A DNA stretch of 64,000 bases from Oscheius onirici (taxonomy: Eukaryota; Nematoda; Chromadorea; Rhabditida; Rhabditidae): positions 4,910,398 to 4,974,397 of the forward strand of contig OW051469.1 in assembly GCA_932521025.1 (NCBI GenBank), in the 5' to 3' direction. Numbering within the stretch: the first letter of the stretch is position 1; each line of letters begins with the position of its first letter. The notes under the pieces were generated by a model. The model made no database searches. It was not told where the DNA came from and was given only the letters and a program-made list of their open reading frames with translations. Shown here piece by piece: positions 47,720 to 57,367 of this stretch. The translations under genes and the position numbers were made by a program.

Positions 47720-49619
47720 ATGCAGCTCTCAATCTGCCTCATTCTTCTGGTATCTGTCTCAGCTGTGAACGGTAAAAAGAAGAAACCCTCTGTCAAAACG
47801 ACCACAACGTCCTCGTCTTCTTGTAGAAAATCATTTCATTATGTTTAGCATAGAAATAACTTTTCAGCTGGAACGTCATGTAGCGCGGCTGCATGGAGTG
47901 TTGCAGACAGACAGGGAATCCTAGACAATCACAACACGTTGCGCTCAAAGATTGCCAAAGGAATTTACGTGGCAAGGACGGACAAGAAGCCGCCGGCGAA
48001 GGATATGGAGACGATGGTGAGAGAAGGGGGAAGGGAAGAAGGGATCGAAATCGAAGTCGAGGGAAAGATCATGAATATTCCCAAACTTATTGCAACTAAC
48101 GCAGAATAGAACTAGAAAAACAGTAAACACGAGAAGCATACAGGGCTTTTACGTCTGTAGCTAAAAATTAAAGGTAACCTGACCTGTTCCACTTCAGGTA
48201 GGACTGAGCTTGAAACACGAAATGTCACATAGCGTCAAAGGTTCTTTTGTTGCTCACATTTCCGTAACTGAATTCACATCATGTTGGTCCAGTTTCCACA
48301 GAGATTCAAATAAGCATGAGAAGGACAAAGCGCATTTACGACCGCAGCAGCAAATTTCCTTCCAGCCATCTCATCAACATTCAGCAAGCTTGTCATTGTA
48401 CCTCCAGTGTAGATCCAGATTTTTCTTGTCTCAACTGCGCCCCCTTTCCTGGAAAATACGGCAGGAAATTCTTTTCTAACAAGAAACGGAATTGTAAAAG
48501 TAGATCTACCAATGTATGTAAGTAGAGAATTTGGGCGCCGGAGTAGAGCTCTATAAGTCTTCCCTAGGCGGATTCACAACCTAGCCGTCATTTTTGCAGT
48601 CTCTTTTCCAGTACAAAAAGTAAAAAAAAAACGGGTGACGCTACAGTTGACAATATCGAACTGCCTACTGACAACAAAGAAAAATACGCTGACCTTGGAA
48701 AAGTAGAAGAGACGACCATCCAGAGGGGCAGAACATCGGAGACTGAAGTCTCTTCAAAGGATAAAAGGGGACAAGTCAATTACAAGTACTTGTCAAGTTT
48801 TTGACAAGATTTGACAAGTCGAATATTGAAGCAAAAAAAAGCAAAAAGCTTACGACACCCGGGATTCCCAAGCCGTCTCCGATCCAAGTACTAACCGGGC
48901 CCAACGTTGCTTGACTTGCCAGATCGGACGGGATGGCGTACTTTCAACGTGGTGTGGCCGTAAGTTGAAGGGATTTTCTCAAAGCGAGACAAGAACCGTG
49001 TTCATTTTGTTCGATTTATTAGATGTCTTTGCAGAGTTTGCCTTTCAGACATACGACTGCAATGTCGAATCCTCCGCTCAAGCCTGGGCCAACACCTGTC
49101 CAACTGGTCATTCTGGTGCGGCTGGAAAAGGAGAGAACATCTACTGGTCGTATTCAACTCAACCCGTGAGTCTCTTCACTTTTTCGTCAAGAGATCTTTC
49201 CAGATCAGCATTACTGGTAAAGGTCAGGCAGCTTCGGCTGCATGGCAAAACGAGTTCCAACAATATGGCTGGCCGAGTAATACTCTCACTTACTCCCTCT
49301 TCAATAGTGGTATTGGTCATGCTACACAGGTGCTGTTTCTCTTTCCAATAAACTCATCAGTTTCTTTCAGATGGCCTGGTGGAACAGTAACAAAATTGGC
49401 TGTGGCGTCAAGCAGTGCAAATCCACAAACCCCAGCTATCCCTACGAGATCGTAGTTGTCTGTCAGTACACACCTCAGGGCAACATTATCAACACAAAGA
49501 TTTACGATTCCGGAACCACTTGTTCTGGCTGCATTGGGGGATTCACCTGCGATACTGTAAGACATCCGGTTTTCGGGTAACGAAATATATTTTTTAGGCC
49601 ACTGGACTCTGTAAATGAG
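47720..49619 (+). CDS. Secreted CAP/SCP-domain protein (intact)
   Basis: The signal peptide MQLSICLILLVSVSAVN is at 47720-47770. After an intron, the CAP domain starts ILDNHNTLRSKIAKGIYVAR (about 47920-47980). A long intron (about 48016-49040) follows and contains a 5S rRNA gene on the other strand. Then come YDCNVESSAQAWANTC, GHSGAAGKGENIYW, GIGHATQMAWWNSNKIGCGV and YEIVVVCQYTPQGNIINTKI, ending in GLCK at 49619. The motifs HNTLRS, GHSG.GENIYW and VVVCQY.P.GN are the standard CAP signatures. Nematodes secrete many such proteins (scl and vap genes); their exact biochemical role is unsettled. Confidence 0.9.
48847..48965 (-). rRNA. 5S rRNA: 5S ribosomal RNA
   Basis: The 119-nt minus-strand sequence matches nematode 5S rRNA from end to end: a conserved GCCATCCCGTCCGATCTGGC segment, AAGCAACGTTGGGCCCGG, TTAGTACTTGGATCGGAGAC and GGAATCCCGGGTGTCGTAAG. 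The ends pair (CTTACG with CGTAAG). A T-rich terminator follows directly below 48847. The gene lies antisense inside the CAP-gene intron rather than in a tandem array within this window. Confidence 0.95.
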
Positions 49620-50045
49620 CTCTACACGACGTGACTGTACATTTTATAACAATTATAAAATTTTCCTATAACTGTTCTTTGTGTTCGACGATGATTTTCT
49701 AAACTCTAGCATCCGCCCTTCTGATAGCTTATCGCGGTCTAGAGAAAATCTTGTAAGGGCGATTGCGGAGCATTTCCTGTAGATTAGACGGAGCCTTTTA
49801 TCAATTCGGAAGGGAAAGACGAAGCGGAAGCAGATACAGGGAAAGGAGTAACATGAACCTTTTCATCTTTGGCCTCAATATATTTGAGATGACTGACGGC
49901 AAAGATTTGAGGGAATTTCAGTCAGCTGAATTTAACTGTCTCAAGTGATTCTCAGTTTATGATTGTTGGCAGATTCCCAAATTTTATTGCTACAGACTCT
50001 CAGTCTCGCAGAGCATGTTCTCATTTGAGTTCAGTTTCGTACTAG
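49620..50045. other. Gap between the two CAP copies
   Basis: This follows the first CAP gene. No exon or RNA gene is recognised. Confidence 0.35.
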
Positions 50046-50120
50046 TTTGAGAGCCATCTAAAACGTTGTTTTAAAAATCTCTGCAAGATTTTTAAAACAA
50101 CGTTTTAGATGGCTCTCAAA
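50046..50120. repeat. Perfect palindrome, 35-bp arms, 5-nt loop
   Basis: Bases 50046-50080 are the exact reverse complement of 50086-50120, with CTGCA between. The right arm includes the ATG and first codons of the broken CAP copy. The AT-rich inner half and the GAGAGCCATC outer part are both mirrored, so this is a duplicated inverted segment and not a chance hairpin. Confidence 0.95.
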
Positions 50121-50467
50121 TTGTTGTTCTTTCTCATGGCCCTCTTCGTTCTCGTATGCGGCTGGAAGATGACGGAGTCCAAGTGTACCTCCCCTTGAAC
50201 GCCGCAACAACGTGAAGACATTTTGAAGGTTCACAATGGCCTCCGATCCAAGATTGCAAAAGGCAGCTATATTGCGAAGACCGACAAGAAAGCTGGAGCA
50301 GCTGACATGAAAATGATGGTAATGATGTTCAATGTGCAAACATTTTTCAGATTTATGACTGCGAGTTGGAAGTCTCGGCCCAAAGCTATGCTGACAAATG
50401 TCCCAATGGTCATTCGGGAGCAAAAGGAAAGGGAGACAACTTGTATGCTACAGCTGGTACTGCTCCT
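50109..50467 (+). pseudogene. CAP/SCP copy 2, 5' half (nonsense codon)
   Basis: Starts at 50109 with a signal-peptide-like MALKLLFFLMALFVLVCGWK, then an in-frame TGA at 50196-50198 (codon 30). The frame continues as a CAP domain: DILKVHNGLRSKIAKGSYIA, a short intron, then IYDCELEVSAQSYADKC and GHSGAKGKGDNLYATAG up to a GTGAGA donor at 50468. It is clearly paralogous to the CAP gene 2 kb upstream. I found no intron that removes the TGA. The matching 3' half lies 4.4 kb downstream. Confidence 0.8.
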
Positions 50468-50492
50468 GTGAGATTTCTATCGTTTAAAGGAG

Positions 50493-50715
50493 ACCAGCTG
50501 GCTTCGCCGCCTGTCGGCGTCTTTTCTACTTGTGATTTCCTGTCATATCTTCTTCCTCCCCTAATCAATCGGACCCTTTTTCATTCTTTTTCAGGGTTCT
50601 CAAAATCGATACGAAATTTTCTATTTTTCGTCTATCCGATCTTTCTCCGAACTTACACAGATCAACCGGTCCCTTCTTATCCCCGAGCAGTTACCCTGGG
50701 GAAGAAGCGGCAAAT
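50493..50715 (-). mobile_element. SINE-like element, copy C (degenerate)
   Basis: Begins with the family's GC-rich hairpin (ACCAGCTGGCTTCGCCGCCT) followed by TCTTTTCTACTTGTGATTTC, matching the same part of copy A, then weakly conserved CAATCGGACC / CAACCGGTCC body units. The tRNA-like head is not clear. It inserted just after the donor of the broken CAP copy, in what would be its intron. Confidence 0.65.
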
Positions 50716-51744
50716 GGGGCAAATGCCCAGTAAAGAACAGTCGTTGTAGTTTCTTGGCCGGCGAACCAATCCATCAAATTGATGGCAAGTGCTTCTTCAC
50801 TGTAAGTTTACCGTTTTTTATGATCGTAATGGGAAAAACGAACTTGAAAATCTCTCTGTCAGAGCCCGGATGCTCCATTTGGAGCAAGAAGACGTCGACA
50901 AAGTCCTCATCCTTTAGAGCATGCTTTCCGAGAGCTACTTCGGCTTTTCTGAATCGACTTTTGGTCACAGAGATTAGTAACATTTCTCCCAGGTATAAAA
51001 CGTTTTCATGAAGCCCAATTTTCCACGAACATTCTAGCCAATGTCATTTTTGTGTTGCAAAGTTTGGATATTAGAAAACGTTTGAAGGAAGAGTGGTAGA
51101 TCTAGCGCCAGCAAACGCCTGCAGCTAAACATAATATTTACCACGGACTTACATGGCACACTCAATTCCAATTTTAATTGGTTTTTTTTGCATTGCAGGT
51201 CGTGATAGACATAAATAATGAATACTGTCATATTGTTAGGTCTATAATATACTTGGGCAACTCGACTCCAGCCGAGTCGAGCTCGATTTGAGCCACGAGT
51301 CGGCTCGACTCGACTTGGCCCGCGAGTCGAGTCGAGCCGATTTTTTAAAGATTATTTGGCTCAACAAACGGAAAATAACAAAAGATTTTCTTCATTTCTT
51401 CGTATTTGAGCCGCGGAATTTGAAAAAAAAATTGAAAAAAAATCGACTCGACTCTATATGTATCGACTAATGGACTCGACTCGACTCTATAGACTCTATA
51501 TGGTCTTTGTGTAGCACATTATTTTTGCACTAACGTTTACTGCCCCTCTGTCTATCTTTCTGTCCCACTGTCCCTCTCACTGTGTCCTAAAAACTTTGAC
51601 ACTAATTACCCCTAAAAAAACTCCTTTTTCTTCTTCAAAAAATCAAAGACGCTTATGAAAACTCTCAACAAAAAAAGTTTGTAGGTTTTTGTAAAAACCC
51701 TAGGCAGATTACAGCTAGCTAGACGACACTCTTGAACTGCAGGG
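50716..51744. other. Region between SINE copy C and the mucin-like gene
   Basis: No supported exon. It contains the CGAGTC-rich repeat listed separately (51255-51505). The remainder is AT-rich and unremarkable. Confidence 0.35.
51255..51505. repeat. CTCGACTC/GAGTCGAG-rich low-complexity block
   Basis: Both ends of this block are made of repeated GAGTCGAG and CTCGACTC words around an AT-rich core, so the ends can pair with each other. The layout resembles the GCGAAT and GGCCCGG miniature elements in nurf-1 introns, but I cannot read clear terminal repeats or target duplications here. Confidence 0.6.
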
Positions 51745-54023
51745 ATGCGACAGCTTCTACTTCTTCTCCTCTTCGGAAGTCTTCAGGCCGTGGTAGGTCT
51801 ACCGGGTGAAAAGTTTGGGGAACAAACAGTGACAGTGCCAGTGACTAACTCTTTTTTTTTCAGGCCGTTAAAGAACACGTCATGACAGTTCAATCCCTCA
51901 AGAGGCTCAAGGACTACTGTACCGAGGTCACTCCAGTCGACCCCAAATTTTTCGCGCTGCCTCCTCCTTCACAAGACTGCGTCACCAAGCAAATAACCTC
52001 CTGTTGCAATACGCCACAATTGGAGTTTAAACGAGACTGTCAGATGAAGGCGTCCGAGAAGTTCTGTAGCAGAGGGTACGGAATCTGTTCATTCGACTTT
52101 ACTGTAAACGAAAAAACTCCTCTAGGAGAATGGCACTGCGAAGTAGAAGTAGGCCCAGGTGATGTACTCTTCCCGCTTTGGACTACGACAACAGGAGAAG
52201 CTTCAATTGACAGTACAAGCACCGAGACTGTGACTACCGCAGCCCCTGAGAGTCCTACCACGACGGAGAGAACTGTAGAGACAACAACTGAGCTTCCTAC
52301 GACCACAAGCTTCCAATCTACAGAAGTCTTTCCTGTCGGTACGGTAGAAACTACTGTAGCTGAGACGACAAAGGCTCTTACAACGACGAGTACCGTAGCC
52401 GGAACAAGTAAGGATCCTAGGACTACAGAGCCATCTACCACAGAAAGTACAGTCGGTTTCACCAGCTCGGTAGTCTCCTCGGCTGAGAGGTTAGTTCTGA
52501 TCTGTTTGAATAGAAGACTCTGTTTTCAGTACAACTGTTCAAGCGAGTATGTCTACCACAACAGAAGAAGCTCTCACTGCCAGTACAAGCACCGAGACTG
52601 TGTCTACCGTAAGTACTGAGGGTCCTACGACGATGGAGAGTACAGTAGTCGGAACAAGTGAGGATCCTACTATAGCCGGGACAACAGAGACTTCTACTAC
52701 GACGGTTTTGAGTACGGTAGTCGGAACAAGTGCCACTATAGAAAACACTGTAGTCCCAACGACTGAGGCGTCTGCCACAACTACCAAACTCACGGTAGTC
52801 TCTTCTGTCGGTACGGTAGAAACTGCTGTAGAGCAGACGACGAGTACGGTAGCCAGAAAAACCGCGGGTCCTACCACAATGGAAAGCACCGTAACTTCTA
52901 CGACTGAGGCTCCCTTCTCGATTACCGCCTCTTCTGAATCTGATATTCTGCCATCTGACGTCCAGACCCTAGAAACTGAGAGTACGACTGTCAAACTGAC
53001 GAAAGAAGAAAGGAACGGTAACAGAGGTCTGCCGGAAGCTCAACGTGGACAACAGGAAAAACATGCAAACACGCCAACGAGTCACGACCACATGTAGTAA
53101 GTTTGTGTCCCACTGTCACTGTTACTGTCCTTCTTTCTGTTTCAGTTTTCAATTTTTCAGCGTCATTCTCATCCTCTGCGTGGTCCTCCTGTGCCTCGTA
53201 TTCTTCATCGCTTGCTTCATTTGCATCTATGGTCTTTGCTGCAAGCGAAACGACAATGCGACGACGATAATTCCCGGACCGTCTCCTGCACCGCTTCCAT
53301 CGGCTCTTCCTTTGACTCCTTCATCACTTTCAAAGGGTGTTCCACCTCCTCATTCCCCGAAAGACCGTACTAAATATGCAAGGGAGAACACCAGCGGGAC
53401 AGACAATTTGCCAATCAACCGCGTGCTTGTGCCTGCCTACCCATCGAAGAAGTACAACACTGGAACCAAAGCAGAGGGCAGCCAGAGACTTCCCCGTGCT
53501 CCCAAGGGCTATCAGGCCCAGCTTTCGGATGATATGGACAAGTTTATGCTTGGCGAGGATGTGAAAACGAAGAGTGCGACGGATAGGAGCAAAAAGAAGA
53601 GTGACAACAGTGGCGGAATCGAGAAGAGCGGCAGCAACAAGGTAAGGAGAGGCAGTGGCATTGACAGAGAAACAGGGATAGATTGACAGTAACAATAATA
53701 GTAACTGTGACAGTAGCAGTAAGGGAATGAGAGACAGAGAGAGAAACTGATCAATGCCTTTACAGTATACCCCGATGACAAATCTGACCTGGAGAGAAGT
53801 CAAGACTGATTCGCCCTACCAGCTTGCCGAGGTTGTCAACCGTGAATCTTTGAAGAAGATGGACGTCGAGAAGGGTCCGGCCAAGACACAGTCCACTTCC
53901 GGAAAAGACCTGGATATCTACAGGTCCAACATCTCGCCCGAATATTACGACTCGAGAATGTTGGACGAGATCAGCTCCAACAAGAGCAAGAACAATTCGG
54001 CCGGAAAAACTCCGATGAGGTGA
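51745..54023 (+). CDS. Mucin-like single-pass membrane protein
   Basis: Signal peptide MRQLLLLLLFGSLQAV, then a compact cysteine-bearing head (CVTKQITSCCNTPQLEFKRD; ASEKFCSRGYGICSFDF; about 51890-52140). A long Thr/Ser-rich stalk follows with imperfect repeats of the type TTMESTVVGTSEDPT (about 52180-52990), probably heavily O-glycosylated. One membrane helix (FSVILILCVVLLCLVFFIAC) with flanking cysteines (CIYGLCCKR) comes next, then a Pro-rich and basic cytoplasmic tail ending GKTPMR at 54023. Four or five introns. The gene lies between the two halves of the broken CAP copy, on the same strand. The head-stalk-helix plan suggests a glycocalyx or cuticle-associated surface protein. Confidence 0.82.
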
Positions 54024-54825
54024 CTGAAGAAGAACAGCAAGAAGAGTGGAGGAGACAAGAAGAAGCCGCCAGCTTAAAGAAGAAAAAGCGATCGGATGTA
54101 TGCATAAAGCTGGGCTTTAGAAATGATCTTCTAAATCTTTGTAGTAGTTTTTTACGTTTGCTTTGAAAAAGTCATATATGTATGACTTTTTCAAAGTCAA
54201 ACAGAGTTTTTTGTGGTTCTTTTCAAGTGCCCAAGGCTAGCTGTGATGTTTTGGGCTACTGGTAACCTCCGGTCGGGATGTTACACCCACGCGGAGGCCG
54301 AGAATCTGGTGACAGCCTGACTGGATGGTCGGTTCCTTTCTTCCTCTAACAATAAATATTGCACAGTTGAGAATAAAATAAAAAGTGAAAATATCTCGTA
54401 AGCACTTTGAGCTGAACCCTTTGAACTGAAATAGATCACTTTGAACTAGTGTTTAAACACTTTGAACTATCAGGTTGGATACTAATTGTTGAACTTTTTC
54501 GAAAACAATATGATAAGTCTCAGAAGAGCCTAAAACAGAATCAGAATTCATAAAAACCACTTTTGGAAAAGTCGGTTTTTTGACCCATGATCTCGAAAAA
54601 TTTTCATTGGACCCTATTGTTCTAAATTCGTTCTAAATTTCACCTTTTGAGCTGGTACTCAAAATTTTTGAACTACGGTTTCTGATCTCTTTACAGCATC
54701 TTACTCAGCTAAGTTTGCCCTTTCTTTTCTTTTTTGAAACAGCTCTATAAGTGCTCGGGATCATAGTGAACCAGAAAAAAAGTTCAACAATTAACAATAC
54801 ATTAGTGGTCAAGGAATTCTTGCAG
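54024..54825. other. Downstream of the mucin-like gene
   Basis: Contains the small palindrome at 54161-54196 and a cluster of four copies of the word CTTTGAACT or a close relative (about 54400-54470). No coding exon is seen before the CAP half at 54826. Confidence 0.45.
54161..54196. repeat. Perfect palindrome, 16-bp arms, 4-nt loop
   Basis: CTTTGAAAAAGTCATA is followed by TATG and then by its exact reverse complement. It lies about 140 bp after the mucin-like stop codon and could be in its 3' UTR or act in 3'-end formation, but no run of T follows it. Confidence 0.85.
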
Positions 54826-55221
54826 CGGAATCCTGGAGAGCGAGTTTCAGGAGAAAGGATGGCCTGTCAACTCATTTGGTGAGCAGTTGTGGAATCTCGG
54901 AGTTGCGCATGCTACGCAGGTAAACAGGAACATGTTACTATTAGATGGTCTGGTGGGACACGAACAAAGTCGGATGTGGAGTGAAAGAGTGTCCGGGAGA
55001 TGACCCAGCCCGTACAAAGTCTTTGTTGTCTGTCAGTACACTCCTCCTGGCAACGTGAACGGCGTCAACATCTATACGACTGGAAAGATTTGTGCTGCCT
55101 GCGAGAAGGGATTCAAATGTGATTCGGTAAGAATCAAAGCTGGAATTTAATCATTTCATTTCAGAAATCTGGACTCTGCAAGCGGGCAGTGTATGGATAT
55201 GCTATTTGGAGTCGAGGATAG
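54826..55221 (+). pseudogene. CAP/SCP copy 2, 3' half (frameshifted)
   Basis: After a TTGCAG acceptor, the frame reads as the second half of a CAP domain: ESEFQEKGWPVNSFGEQLWN, LGVAHATQ, intron, MVWWDTNKVGCGVKECPGDD. The frame then shifts by one near 55008, because the following VFVVCQYTPPGNVNGVNIYT is in another frame. The last exon (KSGLCKR) runs to a stop at 55221. It complements the 5' half at 50109-50467, with almost no overlap. Its end lies 13 bp from the tail of the opposing receptor gene. Confidence 0.78.
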
Positions 55222-55234
55222 ACTTCATTCTTGG

Positions 55235-57367
55235 CTACCAAAAAGACTTGAGTTGGTTAAAGTGCGAATCCATATTTCGGTAGTCATTGACGACTACAGT
55301 ACTCCTCTTCTTTCGAAGCCTGTAGAGAATAAACATGGGCATGATCACAGAATACATCTGTCCGTGGGACATTGTCTCGATACAGACTGCGTTGTCGATC
55401 GGGTCGTAGGATCCATAGAACTAGAAATAGAAACATATACTCTTAGTCTCTCTCTCTCTCCCTCTCACCTTCAACCACAAAGTAATTCCGAAGGTTGACC
55501 AGAGATTAAGTCCAAAATGAACTATAAAACAGGGAAGGAGGGTGATTATCACGAGGCTATTCTCTTTCAGCTGAAAGAAGTAGTCAAAAGATCAAGAACA
55601 AGCCGTGTACCTGGTACTTATTGCTAAGAGCATAGCTCACGGACAACTTCATTCTTGACATCTGGCGGTTTTTGTAAAGGGTAATAGCCAGAACAATTAT
55701 GGTCACAAATTCGACCGAAATGAAAGTATAGAGCTGGATCTGAAATAAGAAAAAGTTGAACTGAAAACAGACTTGACAAGAAATAACAGTCCTACTCTTG
55801 TTAGACAGTCGGTTGGTTAAATGATAGCCTCCAAACTATTTCATAACATTCATCGGATCGCCATGGCCACTGTTCCTCCCGGAGACATCGCTACCCAGCC
55901 CGGCACCAAGATCGTCTTCAACGCCCCCTACGACGACAAGCACACCTACCACATCAAGATCGTCAACTCCTCTGCTCGTCGCATTGGATGGGCCATCAAG
56001 ACCACCAACATGAAGCGTCTTGGCGTGGATCCTGCTTGCGGCTGCCTGGACCCCAAGGAAGCTACCCTCATGGCTGTGAGCTGCGACGCCTTCGCCTTCG
56101 GACAGGAGGACACCAACAACGTTCGCATCACCATCGAATGGACCAATACTCCGGACGGAGCTGCCAAGCAGTTCCGCCGCGAGTGATTCCAGGGAGATGG
56201 AATGGTCCGTCGCAAGAACCTGTCCATCGAGTACAATCCTTAGAATAAAGGCTTTGGTAAAAAAACTATGTGTTGCTGTACTATTAAACTACCAGCAGCC
56301 TACGGTAGCCTCCGCATTTTGGTGGCAGGCTATTGTGAGCCTCTCTTGGTTGTTCTAACTAACTTCCCCCAGACGCGTTACCCTCAATAAACTATCTCGT
56401 TCGATTAAAGATTAAGATGACAAAACTTGACATGTTACGGTAGTCTCGACAACTGCGGACACCACGACGGACAGACGGACGGACGGACACCATTGCACTT
56501 TAGTAAAGAAAGATATCTACATTTTTTGCGAACTGACTTCTGCCGGAACAAAACTTTAATATAGAGGTAGCCTTTTGAAAAACACTTTTTGTCGTGAAAC
56601 TCTTCCCGGGTTTCTACCCGCTATGATTCAAATTCGGACTTCGTACATACTCGTTTGAAAGGATCCTAATTTGAACAGCGTTTAAAAAACACATATTACT
56701 AATCAAAATACATAGACACACCTGATAAGAGTCAGCATTTTCCTTCGTCCGGACAGTTGTGATGAACTGGATCGAGTCCCAGTTAATGGAGCGGACAATC
56801 AGCATATAATTCTGGAAGCAGCTGAGAAGTACAGCGATTCCGGACAACGTATATCCGAGAGTCGGTTCCCGGATTTTCTCATAAGAACGGGCGAAAATGG
56901 TCGAAATGGATCGTTCGATGGACAGAGCACACATGACAAAACTCTGAGCCACCAGTCCGACGACCGGAACCAGTCGAATAATCGCACTCGACTGCATGGA
57001 TATTGTATAGTCACAAGGATCTTCGTGGACCGCACTGAGTCTAAAGAAAAAAAAGTATTTGTCTCGGTTGATACCCTTACCGGATGAGGTCAAATACAAA
57101 AGGTAGACAATATGAAAGAGGAATATATATGGCGAGAATAAGATGAAAGGAAAATATTGCCTTGACATTTGGATGGACAAGCCATCGTGTTCCCTAAAAG
57201 ATTGCCGTCAAAATTGTCGAGAAGCTCACCTCCAGTTTGGCACAATAGGCCGTCCCCATAACTCCCAGTAGACAAAAAATTGTTTTGATGATCAAAACCA
57301 TACGGTAGGCAGTAGATCCGGCCAGTTCTTGAGCCATGAGACAGATCATTCCGTTAGTTTGATTCAT
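55235..57367 (-). CDS. Serpentine chemoreceptor (Sra/Srab/Srb-like)
   Basis: ATG at 57365-57367, directly after a TTCCAATCCAG that could accept a spliced leader. Helices in order: [60 protein letters not shown] followed by [16 protein letters not shown] (the family's E-R motif), [59 protein letters not shown], and a last exon ([17 protein letters not shown]) ending at 55235. Exon phases agree. The long intron between about 56723 and 55745 contains an MSP copy on the other strand. These receptors act in chemosensory neurons with G proteins; the ligand is unknown. The exact subfamily is uncertain. Confidence 0.78.
55863..56243 (+). pseudogene. msp: Major sperm protein copy with nonsense codon
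   Basis: An intronless MSP frame: [92 protein letters not shown]. At codon 108 a TGA (56184-56186) stands where the family has Trp, just before [18 protein letters not shown] and the normal stop at 56241-56243. AATAAA follows at once. MSP is the nematode sperm cytoskeletal and signalling protein and forms dimers and filaments through its immunoglobulin-like fold. The loss of 18-19 residues would remove the last strands. The rest is very well conserved and codon-biased, so the break looks recent. It lies antisense in a receptor intron. Confidence 0.9.
56466..56520 (-). repeat. SINE-like fragment, copy D
   Basis: On the plus strand CACCATTGCACTTTAGTA and GATATC match the end of copy A (CACCATTGCGCTTTAGTA), so this is the first part of the element on the minus strand. 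A short GGAC tetranucleotide run precedes it. The tRNA-like head and body are missing. Confidence 0.6.

Noticed and set aside
48790-48846. Spliced-leader RNA gene beside the 5S gene
   Set aside because: I looked for the SL1 leader next to the 5S on both strands and found no match.
50196-50198. In-frame TGA of the CAP copy as a selenocysteine codon
   Set aside because: The intact paralogue has no selenocysteine or special residue there, and the 3' half carries a separate frameshift, so decay is the simpler reading.
52040-52994. Long minus-strand Val/Ser-rich frames
   Set aside because: They are the complement of the Thr/Ser-rich mucin stalk; the repeat keeps stops out of several frames.
55193-55498. 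Plus-strand open frame of about 100 codons
   Set aside because: It is the antisense shadow of the last receptor exons, which join in phase on the minus strand.
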